Shown here one piece after another: positions 1-8,444 of a stretch of DNA of 64,000 nt. The DNA comes from Arthrobacter burdickii (lineage in GTDB: Bacteria > Actinomycetota > Actinomycetes > Actinomycetales > Micrococcaceae), in NCBI RefSeq assembly GCF_030433645.1, contig NZ_JAROCG010000001.1, forward strand, positions 1,860,001 through 1,924,000, read 5' to 3'. Position 1 is the stretch's first letter; each line of letters opens with the position of its first letter. The translations under genes were made by a program, and so were the position numbers. The notes under the pieces are model-generated. The model worked only from the letters and a program-made list of their open reading frames with translations. It was not told the origin of the DNA and searched no databases.

Positions 1-1
1 C

Positions 2-553
2 GTAGCGCTCTACCTGCGGGATTGCTCGGGGCTCCAGGGGGTGGGCAGCCCTGCCCTGCCGCCCCTGGTGCCCGCCGTGCGGAGGGCCGAGACTCGACGC
101 CTGACCGAGCCCGTCGGAGGACCCGGGACGTTGCGGGTCGAATGGGAGGCGTGGTGGCACAGCCTCCTCCGCCACCGGATCAGCGACGCCGTGCTGCCCG
201 TACCGCCGCGCCTGGAGGCCCTCGACGGGATGGAAGCGCTCAAGGCGCTGATGAGGGCGCACTTCGGTGCCGCAACGGCGTGGGCCGAGGAGCGGTGCGC
301 CGAGTACGCCCTGCATTCGGGTGCGCGGGGCGCCGACACCATGGAGAACCTCCTGGCGCGGATCCTGGAGGAGCGGGAGCTCGAACTCGGCCGTAGCGCC
401 CGGCACTTCTCGCTCCAGATCGTCGAACTGCCGCTGGGCGTGCATCGCGCATGGTGGGTGGAGCCGGACAAGCTCCTCATGTGCCAGGAACTGTTCGACG
501 ACGAGCGTTCCTTCCGCAGCTATGTGGAGCCGGTCGTGAAGATGCTGGCCTGA
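2..553 (+). CDS. Hypothetical protein, 5'-truncated by window edge
   Basis: The reading frame is open from the first bases of the window to a TGA at 551-553, so the true start lies upstream and 183 residues are visible. I do not recognise the family. The visible part is Trp- and Glu-rich, soluble-looking, with no membrane segment or signal. Short features include VEWEAWWHSLL near the middle and a C-terminal segment around WWVEPDKLLMC. It converges on the gene ending at 575. The 41-base GTG inside the frame could in principle be a start, but the frame continues cleanly upstream of it, which favours a longer protein. Function is unknown. Confidence 0.6.
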   Translation, partial: VALYLRDCSGLQGVGSPALPPLVPAVRRAETRRLTEPVGGPGTLRVEWEAWWHSLLRHRISDAVLPVPPRLEALDGMEALKALMRAHFGAATAWAEERCAEYALHSGARGADTMENLLARILEERELELGRSARHFSLQIVELPLGVHRAWWVEPDKLLMCQELFDDERSFRSYVEPVVKMLA

Positions 554-574
554 GCCCCGGGTGCCGCAGACCCG

Positions 575-1453
575 TCAGGGCGTGACTCCGGCGACGGTGA
601 CGGTGACGATGCCGGGCTCCGACGTCGTCGCCGTCCACCCGCCCTCGGCCCTTCCCCACTGCAGGCCTGAGTGGGACACCGACGTGATGGAGAAGGTCGA
701 GGCGTTCGCCACCGCCCACTGGGCGACGGCCCAGCCGCTGGTGCCCGAGACGTCCAGGGTCAGCGTGGTGGCGTCGACGACGCCTCCCAGCGGTCCGAAG
801 ACCTCCTCGGCCGCGGCCGAGACCGCCAGGGGGTCACCGGCGCCGTCCGGCTCGTGCAGGGTGCAGTCGAGGGCCGCGGGGGAGTTGCCCGTCAGCGCGG
901 AGGCGAAGGCGCGCCCTTCCGGCTCGTGGTCCGCATACGCCTCGGGGTGGGCCGACCGCTGCACGATCTGCGCGGCCTCGGTGATGGGCAGCGTCTCGTA
1001 CCCGGGAATCCGGACGAGGGCGTCGTAGAAGGCGCCGGTGGCGTAGAGGGGCGACATGATCTGCTCCTCCGTACCCCATCCCTGCGAGGGCCGCTGCTGG
1101 AACAGGCCGCGCGAGTCCGGGCCGGCGTCGTCCCCGTAGTCGATGTTCTCCAGGCGGGACTCCTGGATGGCGGTGGCGATCGCGATGGAGGCCGCGCGGG
1201 CCGGGAGCCCCCGGGCCACGGCGACACCGGAGATCAGGGCGGCGTTCCCTGCCTGCGTCGGGCTGAGCTCGAAGGTGTCCGTCCCCACGGTCGCACTGCA
1301 GCGCTCACGGACCAGGACCTCGCTGTCCTCCAGCTGGTTGACCGCCAGGACGCTGCCGCCCGTGACGACCGTTACCAGGGCGGCGAGCATCACGCCCGTG
1401 CGCACCTGGCGACGGCGACGACGGACAGCAGCGGAGGGAGGCCTCGACGGCAT
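575..1453 (-). CDS. Membrane-anchored or secreted protein with lysozyme-like fold
   Basis: 292 residues. The N-terminus is basic (RRRRRQVR), followed by a hydrophobic segment at about residues 19-38, then an extracytoplasmic domain. The segment IQESRLEN followed by DSRGLFQQRPSQGWGT resembles the lysozyme or transglycosylase fold (a catalytic-type Glu followed by an SxGLFQ-like motif). In actinobacterial genomes such proteins are often labelled heavy metal transporter without support. The ATG lies 3 bases past the stop of dapD, so the two genes are almost certainly cotranscribed. That position next to diaminopimelate synthesis fits a role at the cell wall, but this is inference and no enzymatic activity is established here. 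Confidence 0.6.
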   Translation of the reverse strand: MPSRPPSAAVRRRRRQVRTGVMLAALVTVVTGGSVLAVNQLEDSEVLVRERCSATVGTDTFELSPTQAGNAALISGVAVARGLPARAASIAIATAIQESRLENIDYGDDAGPDSRGLFQQRPSQGWGTEEQIMSPLYATGAFYDALVRIPGYETLPITEAAQIVQRSAHPEAYADHEPEGRAFASALTGNSPAALDCTLHEPDGAGDPLAVSAAAEEVFGPLGGVVDATTLTLDVSGTSGWAVAQWAVANASTFSITSVSHSGLQWGRAEGGWTATTSEPGIVTVTVAGVTP

Positions 1454-1456
1454 GCG

Positions 1457-2437
1457 CTAGTTGGCGTGCAGGGCAGGGTTGAGGGCGATGCCCTCGCCGG
1501 TGCGGGGGCGCGCCTCGACGGCTCCTGTCGCGGAGTTGCGCAGGAACAGGATGCCCGGCTCACCCGAGAGGTCCTTCGCCTTGACGAGCGAGCCGTCCTG
1601 CAGGGTCACCTTGGTGCCCGCTGTCAGGTAGAGGCCCGCCTCGACGACGCAGTCGTCCCCGAGCGAGATGCCGACGCCCGACTCGGCGCCCAGCAGGCAG
1701 CGCTCGCCGATGGTGATGCGTTCCTTGCCGCCGCCGGACAGCGTGCCCATGATCGAGGCCCCGCCGCCGACGTCGGACCCGTTCCCGACGACGACGCCCG
1801 CGGAGATGCGGCCCTCGACCATGGAGGTGCCGAGCGTGCCGGCATTGAAGTTCACGAAGCCCTCGTGCATCACGGTGGTGCCGTCGGCCAGGTGGGCTCC
1901 GAGCCGGACGCGGTCGGCGTCGGCGATGCGGACGCCGGCCGGGACCACGTAGTCCACCATGCGCGGGAACTTGTCGACGCCGTAGACGGCCACGGGCCCC
2001 CGGGCGCGCAGGCCCGCGCGGACGGTCTCGAAGCCCTGCACGGCGGCGGGGCCGTGGCTCGTCCACACCACGTTGGCGAGGAGTCCGAAGATCCCGTCGA
2101 GGTTGATGGTGTTGGGCTGGACGAGCCGGTGGGAGAGGAGGTGGAGCCTCAGGTAGGCGTCCGGGGTGTCTGCCGGGGCCTCATCCGGATCCACCGTGAC
2201 GTCGACCACGCGCTGGGTGACGCGGCGGACGTCGTCTGAGCCGGATCCGGCGAGGGACTCCAGGGTGGCACGGAGGTCCTGCCGCGCGGCGGTGTCCATC
2301 GTGTCCTCACCGAACCAGGGGGCGGGGAACCAGGTGTCCAGGACGGTGCCGTCCGAGGCCACCGTGGCGAGGCCGAGACCGCCGGCTGTCCGCTGGGACG
2401 CGCCGGGCAGGGGGGAGCTGGGCATGGGAGGAGTCAT
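1457..2437 (-). CDS. dapD: 2,3,4,5-tetrahydropyridine-2,6-dicarboxylate N-succinyltransferase
   Basis: Catalyses succinyl-CoA-dependent N-succinylation of tetrahydrodipicolinate in the succinylase branch of lysine and meso-diaminopimelate synthesis; the product feeds peptidoglycan and protein. 326 residues, the usual size for the actinobacterial form. The C-terminal half carries the left-handed beta-helix hexapeptide pattern ([18 protein letters not shown], then [15 protein letters not shown]). The start is ATG at 2437, seven bases after a TAGACT hexamer and without a Shine-Dalgarno, consistent with a leaderless message; an ATG four codons further in is an alternative. The open frame continues upstream antisense to dapE, but that extension is not coding. 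Divergent from dapE with only 33 bases between them. Confidence 0.93.
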   Translation of the reverse strand: MTPPMPSSPLPGASQRTAGGLGLATVASDGTVLDTWFPAPWFGEDTMDTAARQDLRATLESLAGSGSDDVRRVTQRVVDVTVDPDEAPADTPDAYLRLHLLSHRLVQPNTINLDGIFGLLANVVWTSHGPAAVQGFETVRAGLRARGPVAVYGVDKFPRMVDYVVPAGVRIADADRVRLGAHLADGTTVMHEGFVNFNAGTLGTSMVEGRISAGVVVGNGSDVGGGASIMGTLSGGGKERITIGERCLLGAESGVGISLGDDCVVEAGLYLTAGTKVTLQDGSLVKAKDLSGEPGILFLRNSATGAVEARPRTGEGIALNPALHAN

Positions 2438-2444
2438 GGGCACC

Positions 2445-2450
2445 AGTCTA
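2445..2450 (-). promoter_or_regulatory. Putative -10 element of dapD (leaderless)
   Basis: TAGACT on the reverse strand matches TANNNT and ends seven bases before the ATG of dapD. No Shine-Dalgarno is present, so transcription probably starts at or next to the start codon. No clear -35 element is seen. Confidence 0.45.
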
Positions 2451-2458
2451 CCGAGCGA

Positions 2459-2464
2459 TAGGGT
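2459..2464 (+). promoter_or_regulatory. Putative -10 element of dapE (leaderless)
   Basis: TAGGGT is followed by TGCAGC and then the ATG of dapE, so a transcript would begin at the A of the start codon. The matching -35 region would fall on the dapD start codon. Confidence 0.5.
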
Positions 2465-2470
2465 TGCAGC

Positions 2471-3562
2471 ATGATTCAGATACCCTCGGCGGACCTCGAT
2501 CCGGCCTCCGACGTCGCCCAGCTGACGGCCCGACTGATCGACCTCGAGAGCGTCTCCGGGAACGAGGGCGTCATCGCGTACGCCGTGGAACGGGCGCTGC
2601 GCCGACTGGAACACCTCGAAGTGGTGCGCGACGGCGACTGCGTGATGGCGCGGACACGGCTCGGCCGGGCGGAACGGGTCATCCTGGCCGGGCACATCGA
2701 CACCGTGCCGCTGCCGACCGCCCCCGGGTCCAGGGGGACCGTCCCCTCCGCGTGGGAGGGCGACGTGCTGTTCGGACGCGGGGCGACCGACATGAAGGGC
2801 GGGGTCGCCGTGCAGCTGGCGCTCGCGGCAGCCCTCGCGGAGCCCACGCGCGACATCACGTTCATCTTCTATGACCACGAAGAGGTCGAAGCCTCCCTCA
2901 GCGGCCTCGGCCGTGTGGCCGCCTCCTACCCGGAATGGCTGGAGGCGGACTTCGCGGTGCTCCTGGAACCCACGGACGGCACGGTGGAGGGCGGGTGCAA
3001 CGGGACGGCCCGCTTCGACGTGCGGGTCGCCGGCAAGGCCGCCCACTCCGCGCGGGCATGGATGGGGCAGAACGCCATCCATGGTGCCGCCGAGATCCTC
3101 GTCCGGCTGCGTGACCACGAGCCCGCCACCGTGCACGTGGACGGCCTCGACTACCGCGAGAGCCTGAACGCGGTGAAGATCTCCGGCGGTACGGCGGGCA
3201 ACGTGATCCCGGACAGCACCGTGATCGAGGTCAACTACCGCTTCGCCCCGGACAAGACCCCCGAGCAGGCCGAGGACTACGTGCGGGCCCTGCTCGAGGG
3301 CTTCACCGTGGAGCGGACGGACGCCGCGGCCGGAGCGCGGCCCGGACTCCAGCACCCGGCGGCCGCCGCCTTCGTGGCAGCCGTCGGCGCCGAACCCAAG
3401 CCCAAGTACGGCTGGACCGACGTGGCACGGTTCAGCGCCCTCGGCGTGCCGGCCGTCAACTTCGGACCCGGCGACGCGCTCCTGGCCCACACGGACGACG
3501 AGCACGTGCAGGCCGACGCCGTCCGGGCCTGCCTCCGCGCCCTGACCACCTGGCTGTCCTGA
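2471..3562 (+). CDS. dapE: Succinyl-diaminopimelate desuccinylase
   Basis: Zn-dependent M20-family amidohydrolase that removes succinate from N-succinyl-LL-diaminopimelate, two steps after DapD. 363 residues. Metal and catalytic motifs are in order: GHIDTVP (His75, Asp77), [10 protein letters not shown] (Asp107), DHEEVE (Glu137 and Glu138), then LEPTDG and a C-terminal HTDDEHV. The middle lid or dimerisation domain contains [17 protein letters not shown]. The ATG at 2471 has no Shine-Dalgarno but sits six bases after TAGGGT, so it is probably leaderless. The gene ends in front of a strong bidirectional terminator shared with the convergent glu operon. Directly after the stop a 13-base unit is duplicated (about 3560-3585). 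Confidence 0.93.
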   Translation: MIQIPSADLDPASDVAQLTARLIDLESVSGNEGVIAYAVERALRRLEHLEVVRDGDCVMARTRLGRAERVILAGHIDTVPLPTAPGSRGTVPSAWEGDVLFGRGATDMKGGVAVQLALAAALAEPTRDITFIFYDHEEVEASLSGLGRVAASYPEWLEADFAVLLEPTDGTVEGGCNGTARFDVRVAGKAAHSARAWMGQNAIHGAAEILVRLRDHEPATVHVDGLDYRESLNAVKISGGTAGNVIPDSTVIEVNYRFAPDKTPEQAEDYVRALLEGFTVERTDAAAGARPGLQHPAAAAFVAAVGAEPKPKYGWTDVARFSALGVPAVNFGPGDALLAHTDDEHVQADAVRACLRALTTWLS

Positions 3563-3663
3563 GCGGCTGATCTGAGCGGCTGATCTGTGCGGCCGGCCTG
3601 AGCGACCGTCGGACCCGGCTGGTCCCAGGGGGCTGGATGGCCGGTCCACTGCCCCAAGCATGA

Positions 3664-3693
3664 GGAAGGGCCCGGCATGTGCCGGGCCCTTCC
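3664..3693. terminator. Bidirectional terminator between dapE and gluD
   Basis: A perfect 13-bp stem (GGAAGGGCCCGGC and its complement) with the four-base loop ATGT lies between two convergent genes. There is no long T-tract on either side, but stem strength and position support termination in both directions. Confidence 0.7.
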
Positions 3694-3725
3694 GTCGTCG
3701 TCCTCCGCTCGGAGCCGCCGGGACC

Positions 3726-4604
3726 TCAGGTGGGAGCCGGGGTGGAGGCATCCAGGGCGATGGACCCCTTGGCGGCCGGCTTGCGCCCCTTCGTCCGGAA
3801 GCTCAGGAGGACGGAGAGTCGCGTGGCCAGCGTGGAGAGTGCGAAGTTGATGAGGATGAAGATCGCCGCCGCGACGAACAGGGACGGGATCACGTTGCCC
3901 TCGCCCACCCCGAGGCGCCGCGTGAACTGCAGCAGCTCCGGGTAGGTGATGATGAAGCCGAGGGCCGAGTCCTTCAGGATCACGACGAACTGGCTGATGA
4001 GTGCCGGCAGCATCGCGATGAGGGCCTGCGGTACCTCAATGTTGCGCAGCGACTGGTTTCTCGTCAGGCCGATCGCCATGCCTGCCTCGCGCTGGCCCTT
4101 CGGCAGCCCGTGGACGCCCGAGCGCACCAGTTCGGCGATGACCGACCCGTTGTAGAGCGTCAAAGCGAGGATGACGGCGATCAACGGCGCATCCTGCGGG
4201 TTGACGGAGCCTGAGCTGCCGAGGGCCAGCCAGAAGAAGATCATCATGAGCAGCACGGGCACCGCGCGCAGGAATTCGACGACGACCCCGGCGATCCAGC
4301 GGATCGGAACGGAGTGCGACAGGCGTCCGACGCCGAAGACCAGGCCGAACAGCACCGAGGTGACGATCGAGATCCCGGCCGCCTTCAGCGTGTTGAGCAG
4401 GCCGGGCAGGATGAAGAACTGCCATGTCCGGGATTCGAGGAAGGGCGTCCACATGCCCGCCGTGAGCTGGCCCTTGCCGGCGAGGGCGGAGATCACCCAG
4501 GCGAGGATGCCGAGGACGATCAGCGCGCCCACGATGTTCCCGATCAGGATGGTGCGGCGCCCACGCGGGCCGGGGGCGTCGAAGAGGACCTGCTGCGCGC
4601 TCAT
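3726..4604 (-). CDS. gluD: Glutamate-type amino-acid ABC transporter permease (GluD-like)
   Basis: One of two integral-membrane subunits of a polar amino-acid importer. 292 residues, with an N-terminal membrane helix (about residues 19-43), then the HisM-type permease domain. The coupling-loop region with the conserved EAA-like signature falls at [10 protein letters not shown] followed by [14 protein letters not shown]. The order gluA-gluB-gluC-gluD is the same as in the Corynebacterium glutamicum glutamate uptake operon. The ATG overlaps the stop of the preceding permease by four bases (ATGA), implying translational coupling. Substrate is inferred from operon order; glutamine or aspartate is possible. 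Confidence 0.88.
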   Translation of the reverse strand: MSAQQVLFDAPGPRGRRTILIGNIVGALIVLGILAWVISALAGKGQLTAGMWTPFLESRTWQFFILPGLLNTLKAAGISIVTSVLFGLVFGVGRLSHSVPIRWIAGVVVEFLRAVPVLLMMIFFWLALGSSGSVNPQDAPLIAVILALTLYNGSVIAELVRSGVHGLPKGQREAGMAIGLTRNQSLRNIEVPQALIAMLPALISQFVVILKDSALGFIITYPELLQFTRRLGVGEGNVIPSLFVAAAIFILINFALSTLATRLSVLLSFRTKGRKPAAKGSIALDASTPAPT

Positions 4605-5278
4605 CGTGCCACCGCCAGTTTCCGTGAGGCCCAGGTGGTCAGCAGCCCGATGGGGATCACCAGGATCACGAAGCCGAGGGCGAAGGTGAGGAAGATCGGG
4701 ATGACGAGGTCCGAGCGGAACTCGATCATGGTCTTCATGAGGCCCGACGATTCGGTGGCGACCGAACCGGCGGCCGCGACGGTGGAGTTCTTGATGAGGG
4801 CGATCAGGACGTTGCCGAGGGGAGCGATGGCTCCGCGGAAGGCCTGCGGCAGGATGATGAGCCGTGCTGCCGGCAGGAAGCTCAGGCCGATGGCACGCGC
4901 GGCCTCGGCCTGGCCCAGGGGGACCGTGTTGACGCCGCTGCGGATCGCTTCGCAGACGAAGGCGGCGTGGTACAGCGAGAGGCCCACGATGGCGATGCGG
5001 AAGAGGCTGGCGTTGAGGTCACTCGCGAGGCTGATCTGCATGACGGAGAACAGCCCGAGGAACCCGAACGCGAGGATGATCGTCAGGGGCGTGTTGCGGA
5101 AGACGTTCACGTACGCCGCGCCGAAGAGCTGCAGGCTCGGGATGGGAGAGATGCGGAACAGGGCCAGCACCGTGCCGATCGCCAGGGCCCAGATAGCTGC
5201 CCAGAAGGACAACTGGATATTGACCCAGAACGCGGCCGGCACGTTGTAGGTCTCGAACAGCGACAGGTAGTTCTCCAC
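4601..5278 (-). CDS. gluC: Glutamate-type amino-acid ABC transporter permease (GluC-like)
   Basis: Partner permease of the importer, 225 residues, HisM/HisQ family with about five membrane helices. The FRNTPLTIIL segment is the typical conserved run before the second helix, and the EAA-like loop is QAEAARAIGLSF followed by LPQAFRGAIAPLGN. It starts at an ATG preceded by the AGGTGAACC context (the + strand shows ggttcacctc) and ends in a four-base overlap with gluD. It lies 75 bases downstream of the binding-protein gene, so it belongs to the same operon. Confidence 0.88.
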   Translation of the reverse strand: MENYLSLFETYNVPAAFWVNIQLSFWAAIWALAIGTVLALFRISPIPSLQLFGAAYVNVFRNTPLTIILAFGFLGLFSVMQISLASDLNASLFRIAIVGLSLYHAAFVCEAIRSGVNTVPLGQAEAARAIGLSFLPAARLIILPQAFRGAIAPLGNVLIALIKNSTVAAAGSVATESSGLMKTMIEFRSDLVIPIFLTFALGFVILVIPIGLLTTWASRKLAVAR

Positions 5279-5353
5279 GGTTCACCTCTTTCCTGGTGGG
5301 GAACACGGCATTGGCGGGGCGGTCCGCGGACCACCCCACCAATGGGCGCGATG

Positions 5354-6190
5354 CTAGGCGCAGGGCGCCGGGGTCGGCGGGTTCAGCTCCGCGTTGTAGG
5401 TGTAGTCGGCACCCTCGGTGTTCTTGGTGATCGCCTCTTCCCAGGCGCCGTCGTCGATCATCTTGGTGATGGCGGCGTTGATGTCCTCGCACTTGTCGCT
5501 GCCCTTGGGGAGCCCCACACCGTAGTTCTCCTCGGAGAACGTGTTGCCCACGACCTTGAACTTGCCGGCGTTCGCGTCCTGCGCGGCAAGGCCGGCGAGG
5601 ATGATGTCATCGGTGGTGACGGCGTCGATCTGGCCGCCGCCCATCGCGGTGACGCACTCCGCATAGCCCGGCTGCTCGACGAGCTGCACGCCGGGGTACT
5701 GGTCCTTGATCTTCTGGGCGGACGTGGAACCGGTCACCGAGCAGAGGTTCTTGCCCTCGAGGTCCTCGGGTCCGGTGATGTCACTGTCCGTGGGGACGAG
5801 GAGGTCCTGACCGGCGACGAAGTACGGGCCGGCGAAGTCCACCGTCTCCTTGCGGGTGTCGGTGATGGAGTACGTCGCGAAGATCATGTCCACCTGGTTG
5901 TTGGACAGCAGGTTCTCACGGTTGGCGGACGGGGCTTCCACGAACTCGATCTGCTCCTCGGTGAACCCGAGTTCGCCTGCCACGTACTTTGCGACGTCGA
6001 CGTCGAAACCGGAGTAGGAGCCGCCCTCGTCGTAGCCGAGGCCTGGCTGGTCGAACTTGATGCCGATGCGGACGGTCTCACCGCCGGCATCGCCGCCCTC
6101 GCTCTCGCCGCTGTCGCCGCCACCACAGGCGGACAGGGTCAGTGCGGCGAGTGCAGCCACCGCGGCTGCTGCGTATCGGGTTGTGCGCAT
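5354..6190 (-). CDS. gluB: Glutamate-type ABC transporter substrate-binding lipoprotein (GluB-like)
   Basis: Extracytoplasmic solute receptor of the importer. 278 residues from the chosen ATG: a basic n-region (MRTTR), an Ala/Leu-rich hydrophobic core and a lipobox LSAC with the modified Cys at residue 22, then a Gly/Glu-rich linker and a family-3 solute-binding domain. Within that domain FDQPGLGY, EAPSANRENLLSNNQVDMI and DLEGKNLCSVTGS are typical of glutamate/glutamine receptors. The start at 6190 is preferred over an upstream in-frame ATG because AAGGAG lies seven bases before it and the signal sequence begins there. It is the second gene of the operon, 46 bases after gluA. Confidence 0.9.
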   Translation of the reverse strand: MRTTRYAAAAVAALAALTLSACGGGDSGESEGGDAGGETVRIGIKFDQPGLGYDEGGSYSGFDVDVAKYVAGELGFTEEQIEFVEAPSANRENLLSNNQVDMIFATYSITDTRKETVDFAGPYFVAGQDLLVPTDSDITGPEDLEGKNLCSVTGSTSAQKIKDQYPGVQLVEQPGYAECVTAMGGGQIDAVTTDDIILAGLAAQDANAGKFKVVGNTFSEENYGVGLPKGSDKCEDINAAITKMIDDGAWEEAITKNTEGADYTYNAELNPPTPAPCA

Positions 6191-6236
6191 TGGTTCTCCT
6201 TGCTTTGCGGCCGATGGCCTCTTCGGATAAGGGGGG

Positions 6237-7013
6237 TCAGTGCGAGAGGATCTTGCCGAGGAAGTCCTTGGCGCGGTCACTCTTCGGATTGGTGAAGAAC
6301 TCCTCCGGCGTCGCCTGCTCCATGATCTGGCCGTCGGCCATGAAGATCACACGGTCGGCGGCCTTGCGGGCGAACCCCATCTCATGGGTCACCACGATCA
6401 TCGTCATGCCGTCCTTGGCGAGGGCGACCATGGCGTCGAGGACCTCGTTGATCATCTCGGGGTCGAGCGCCGAGGTGGGCTCGTCGAACAGCATCACCTT
6501 CGGTTGCATGGCCAGCGCGCGGGCGATCGCGACACGCTGCTGCTGGCCACCGGACAGCTGGGCCGGGAGCTTCTGCGCCTGGTTGTCGACGCCGACGCGC
6601 TTGAGGAGGGACATCGCCAGGTCCTTCGCCTCACCGCTCTTCATGCCCCGGACCTTCACCGGGCCGAGCGTGACGTTCTCGAGGATGGACTTGTGGGCGA
6701 AGAGGTTGAACGACTGGAAGACCATGCCGACGTCCGCGCGGAGCTTCGCGAGGGCCTTCCCCTCGGCGGGAAGCACCTTGCCATCGATGGTGATCTCGCC
6801 GTCGTCGATCGTCTCGAGGCGGTTGATCGCGCGGCAGAGCGTCGACTTCCCGGAACCGGAGGGGCCGATGACAACGACGACCTCGCCACGGGAGACCTCG
6901 AGGTTGATGTCCCGGAGAACGTGCAGCTCCCCGAAATGCTTGTTCACGTTCTTGAGGGAGACGAGAGTGTTTCCCGAGGACGCGGGCACAGTCGGTTGCT
7001 GTTCACTTGTCAT
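6237..7013 (-). CDS. gluA: Glutamate-type ABC transporter ATP-binding protein (GluA-like)
   Basis: Cytoplasmic ATPase that powers the GluBCD importer. 258 residues. Walker [10 protein letters not shown] (50-58), Q-loop Gln101, signature LSGGQQQR (154-161), Walker B VMLFDEP (174-180) and H-loop His211 are all intact. First gene of the operon. There is no Shine-Dalgarno before the ATG; instead TAGATT ends six bases upstream, so the message is probably leaderless. The 118 bases shared with the divergent LOG gene also hold an inverted repeat that may bind a regulator. Confidence 0.93.
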   Translation of the reverse strand: MTSEQQPTVPASSGNTLVSLKNVNKHFGELHVLRDINLEVSRGEVVVVIGPSGSGKSTLCRAINRLETIDDGEITIDGKVLPAEGKALAKLRADVGMVFQSFNLFAHKSILENVTLGPVKVRGMKSGEAKDLAMSLLKRVGVDNQAQKLPAQLSGGQQQRVAIARALAMQPKVMLFDEPTSALDPEMINEVLDAMVALAKDGMTMIVVTHEMGFARKAADRVIFMADGQIMEQATPEEFFTNPKSDRAKDFLGKILSH

Positions 7014-7019
7014 GGGAGA

Positions 7020-7025
7020 AATCTA
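7020..7025 (-). promoter_or_regulatory. Putative -10 element of gluABCD (leaderless)
   Basis: TAGATT on the reverse strand, then TCTCCC, then the gluA ATG. Six-base spacing and absence of a ribosome-binding site suggest a leaderless transcript for the glu operon. Confidence 0.5.
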
Positions 7026-7074
7026 GCGAACTATTCCTTGCGGGCGATACGGCGGAGCGGAAGAGCCGTGATCG

Positions 7075-7091
7075 TGATTGAAGAGCAATCA
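7075..7091. promoter_or_regulatory. Inverted repeat in the gluA/LOG divergent region
   Basis: TGATTG-AAGAG-CAATCA is a 6-bp inverted repeat with a 5-base spacer, about 50 bases upstream of the gluA -10 and 29 bases upstream of the LOG-gene -10. It could be an operator for either gene. No specific regulator can be named from the sequence. Confidence 0.3.
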
Positions 7092-7119
7092 AAAGCACCC
7101 CGGGGCGCCGGCTGTTGGT

Positions 7120-7125
7120 TAGCCT
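7120..7125 (+). promoter_or_regulatory. Putative -10 element of the LOG-family gene (leaderless)
   Basis: TAGCCT, then AGGTAA, then ATG at 7132. The spacing places the transcription start at the start codon. The AGGTAA could also act as a weak ribosome-binding site. Confidence 0.4.
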
Positions 7126-7131
7126 AGGTAA

Positions 7132-8013
7132 ATGTCTCCCTCCCAGCACCCCGCGGCCAGCGACGACGCTCGCCCCCCTGTGTACGACGACGGCGCCGCC
7201 ACAGGTTCCCCGCAGCCCTCCGCCGAGGACGGCGGTCCGTTCGGTGCCCGCCCTCCGGGTACGAGCAACGGGGCGGGCAGGGCGACCAGGCGGAAGGGCT
7301 CCGTAGAGCTGCGCCGCGGCCAGGCGACGGTGCCGCAGTCGGACAACATGCTCCTCGACGCGGACGACACCAAGGGCTTCACCCGCACCGACCCCTGGCG
7401 GGTGCTGCGCATCCAGAGCGAGTTCGTCGAGGGCTTCGGAACCCTCGCCGACCTCGGCCCCGCCATCAGCGTCTTCGGATCGGCCCGGACCGCGCGGAGC
7501 TCGTCCTACTACGCGATCGGTGAGGAGGTGGGCCGGAGGCTCGTGCAGTCGGGTTTCGCCGTCATCACCGGGGGCGGCCCGGGCGCCATGGAAGCCGCCA
7601 ATAAGGGAGCCTGCGAGGCGGGCGGGACGTCAGTGGGGCTGGGCATCGAGCTGCCGTTCGAACAGGGCATGAACGAGTGGGTGGACCTGGGCATCAACTT
7701 CCGGTACTTCTTCGCCCGCAAGACCATGTTCGTCAAGTACGCGAGCGGTTTCGTCGTCCTGCCGGGCGGGTTCGGAACCCTCGACGAGCTGTTCGAGGCG
7801 ATGACGCTCGTGCAGACCGGCAAGGTGACCTCCTTCCCCATCGTGCTGATCGGCGTCGACTACTGGCGCCCCCTCATGGACTGGATCAAGGGCACGCTGC
7901 TCGCGGAAGGAACCGTGTCCGAGAAGGATCTCTCGCTGCTGCAGCTCGTCGACACCGCAGAGGAGGCCGTGCAGATCGTGGCGGCATCGGCAGGCCACGA
8001 CCACCCGTCCTGA
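7132..8013 (+). CDS. LOG-family protein (TIGR00730-type Rossmann fold)
   Basis: Family members include cytokinin-activating nucleoside 5'-monophosphate phosphoribohydrolases and inactive lysine-decarboxylase-like relatives. 293 residues with about 70 N-terminal residues of disordered Pro/Gly-rich sequence, then the Rossmann core with GGGPGAMEAAN and the signature PGGFGTLDE (211-219), which carries the Arg/Glu active-site region. The order after dapD/dapE (LOG, DivIVA-like, Tag, DUF3117) resembles the mycobacterial Rv1205-Rv1211 region as I recall it. The in vivo substrate is not known from sequence. Confidence 0.85.
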   Translation: MSPSQHPAASDDARPPVYDDGAATGSPQPSAEDGGPFGARPPGTSNGAGRATRRKGSVELRRGQATVPQSDNMLLDADDTKGFTRTDPWRVLRIQSEFVEGFGTLADLGPAISVFGSARTARSSSYYAIGEEVGRRLVQSGFAVITGGGPGAMEAANKGACEAGGTSVGLGIELPFEQGMNEWVDLGINFRYFFARKTMFVKYASGFVVLPGGFGTLDELFEAMTLVQTGKVTSFPIVLIGVDYWRPLMDWIKGTLLAEGTVSEKDLSLLQLVDTAEEAVQIVAASAGHDHPS

Positions 8014-8057
8014 CCCCGGTCCTGACCCTCCCTGGACCGCTCTGGCACCATTGCGGT

Positions 8058-8444
8058 GTGACTATCTTCCTGGTGATCCTCGCCATCCTGCTGATGGGAG
8101 CAACAGCGGTCCTTGCTTCGGGGCGGCCGTTGCCGGCGCCCTTGCAGCACATCGGGGTGGGTTCCCGGGCCGCCTCCGGTGCCGGTTCAGGCGGGCACGA
8201 CGACGACTCCCCGCGGAGCGGCGGCATGGGTCTGGTGGAGCCGGTGGCCTCGCTGCCGCCCGTGCTCCTTCCCGACACCCCCTCGGCCCGCGACGTCGAT
8301 GCCGTCCGTTTCGGCCTCGGACTGCGCGGGTACCGGATGGACCAGGTGGACGAGGTCCTGGACCGGCTGGCCGCAGCGCTCGAGGAGCGGGACGCGGTCA
8401 TCAGGGACCTGCGCTCGCAGCTCGCCGGCAAGGATGCCGGATGA
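8058..8444 (+). CDS. Small DivIVA-domain membrane protein
   Basis: 128 residues from a GTG start. An N-terminal membrane helix (about residues 3-20, IFLVILAILLMGATAVLA) is followed by a flexible linker and a short DivIVA-like coiled coil around VRFGLGLRGYRMDQVDEVL, continuing as a charged heptad pattern to the C-terminus. DivIVA-type domains sense curved membrane and organise polar growth in actinobacteria, so a cell-envelope role is plausible but inferred. The stop overlaps the start of tag by four bases (ATGA), so the two are translationally coupled. Its start has only a weak CACCAT hexamer six bases upstream and no ribosome-binding site. Confidence 0.75.
   Translation: MTIFLVILAILLMGATAVLASGRPLPAPLQHIGVGSRAASGAGSGGHDDDSPRSGGMGLVEPVASLPPVLLPDTPSARDVDAVRFGLGLRGYRMDQVDEVLDRLAAALEERDAVIRDLRSQLAGKDAG

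Noticed and set aside
671..2239. 522-codon forward frame over the lysozyme-fold gene and dapD
   Set aside because: Shadow frame of low-complexity Gly/Arg sequence opposite two real genes.
2438..3751. Upstream extension of the dapD frame
   Set aside because: It runs antisense through dapE and past a terminator; the dapD -10 element and the family N-terminus place the start at 2437.
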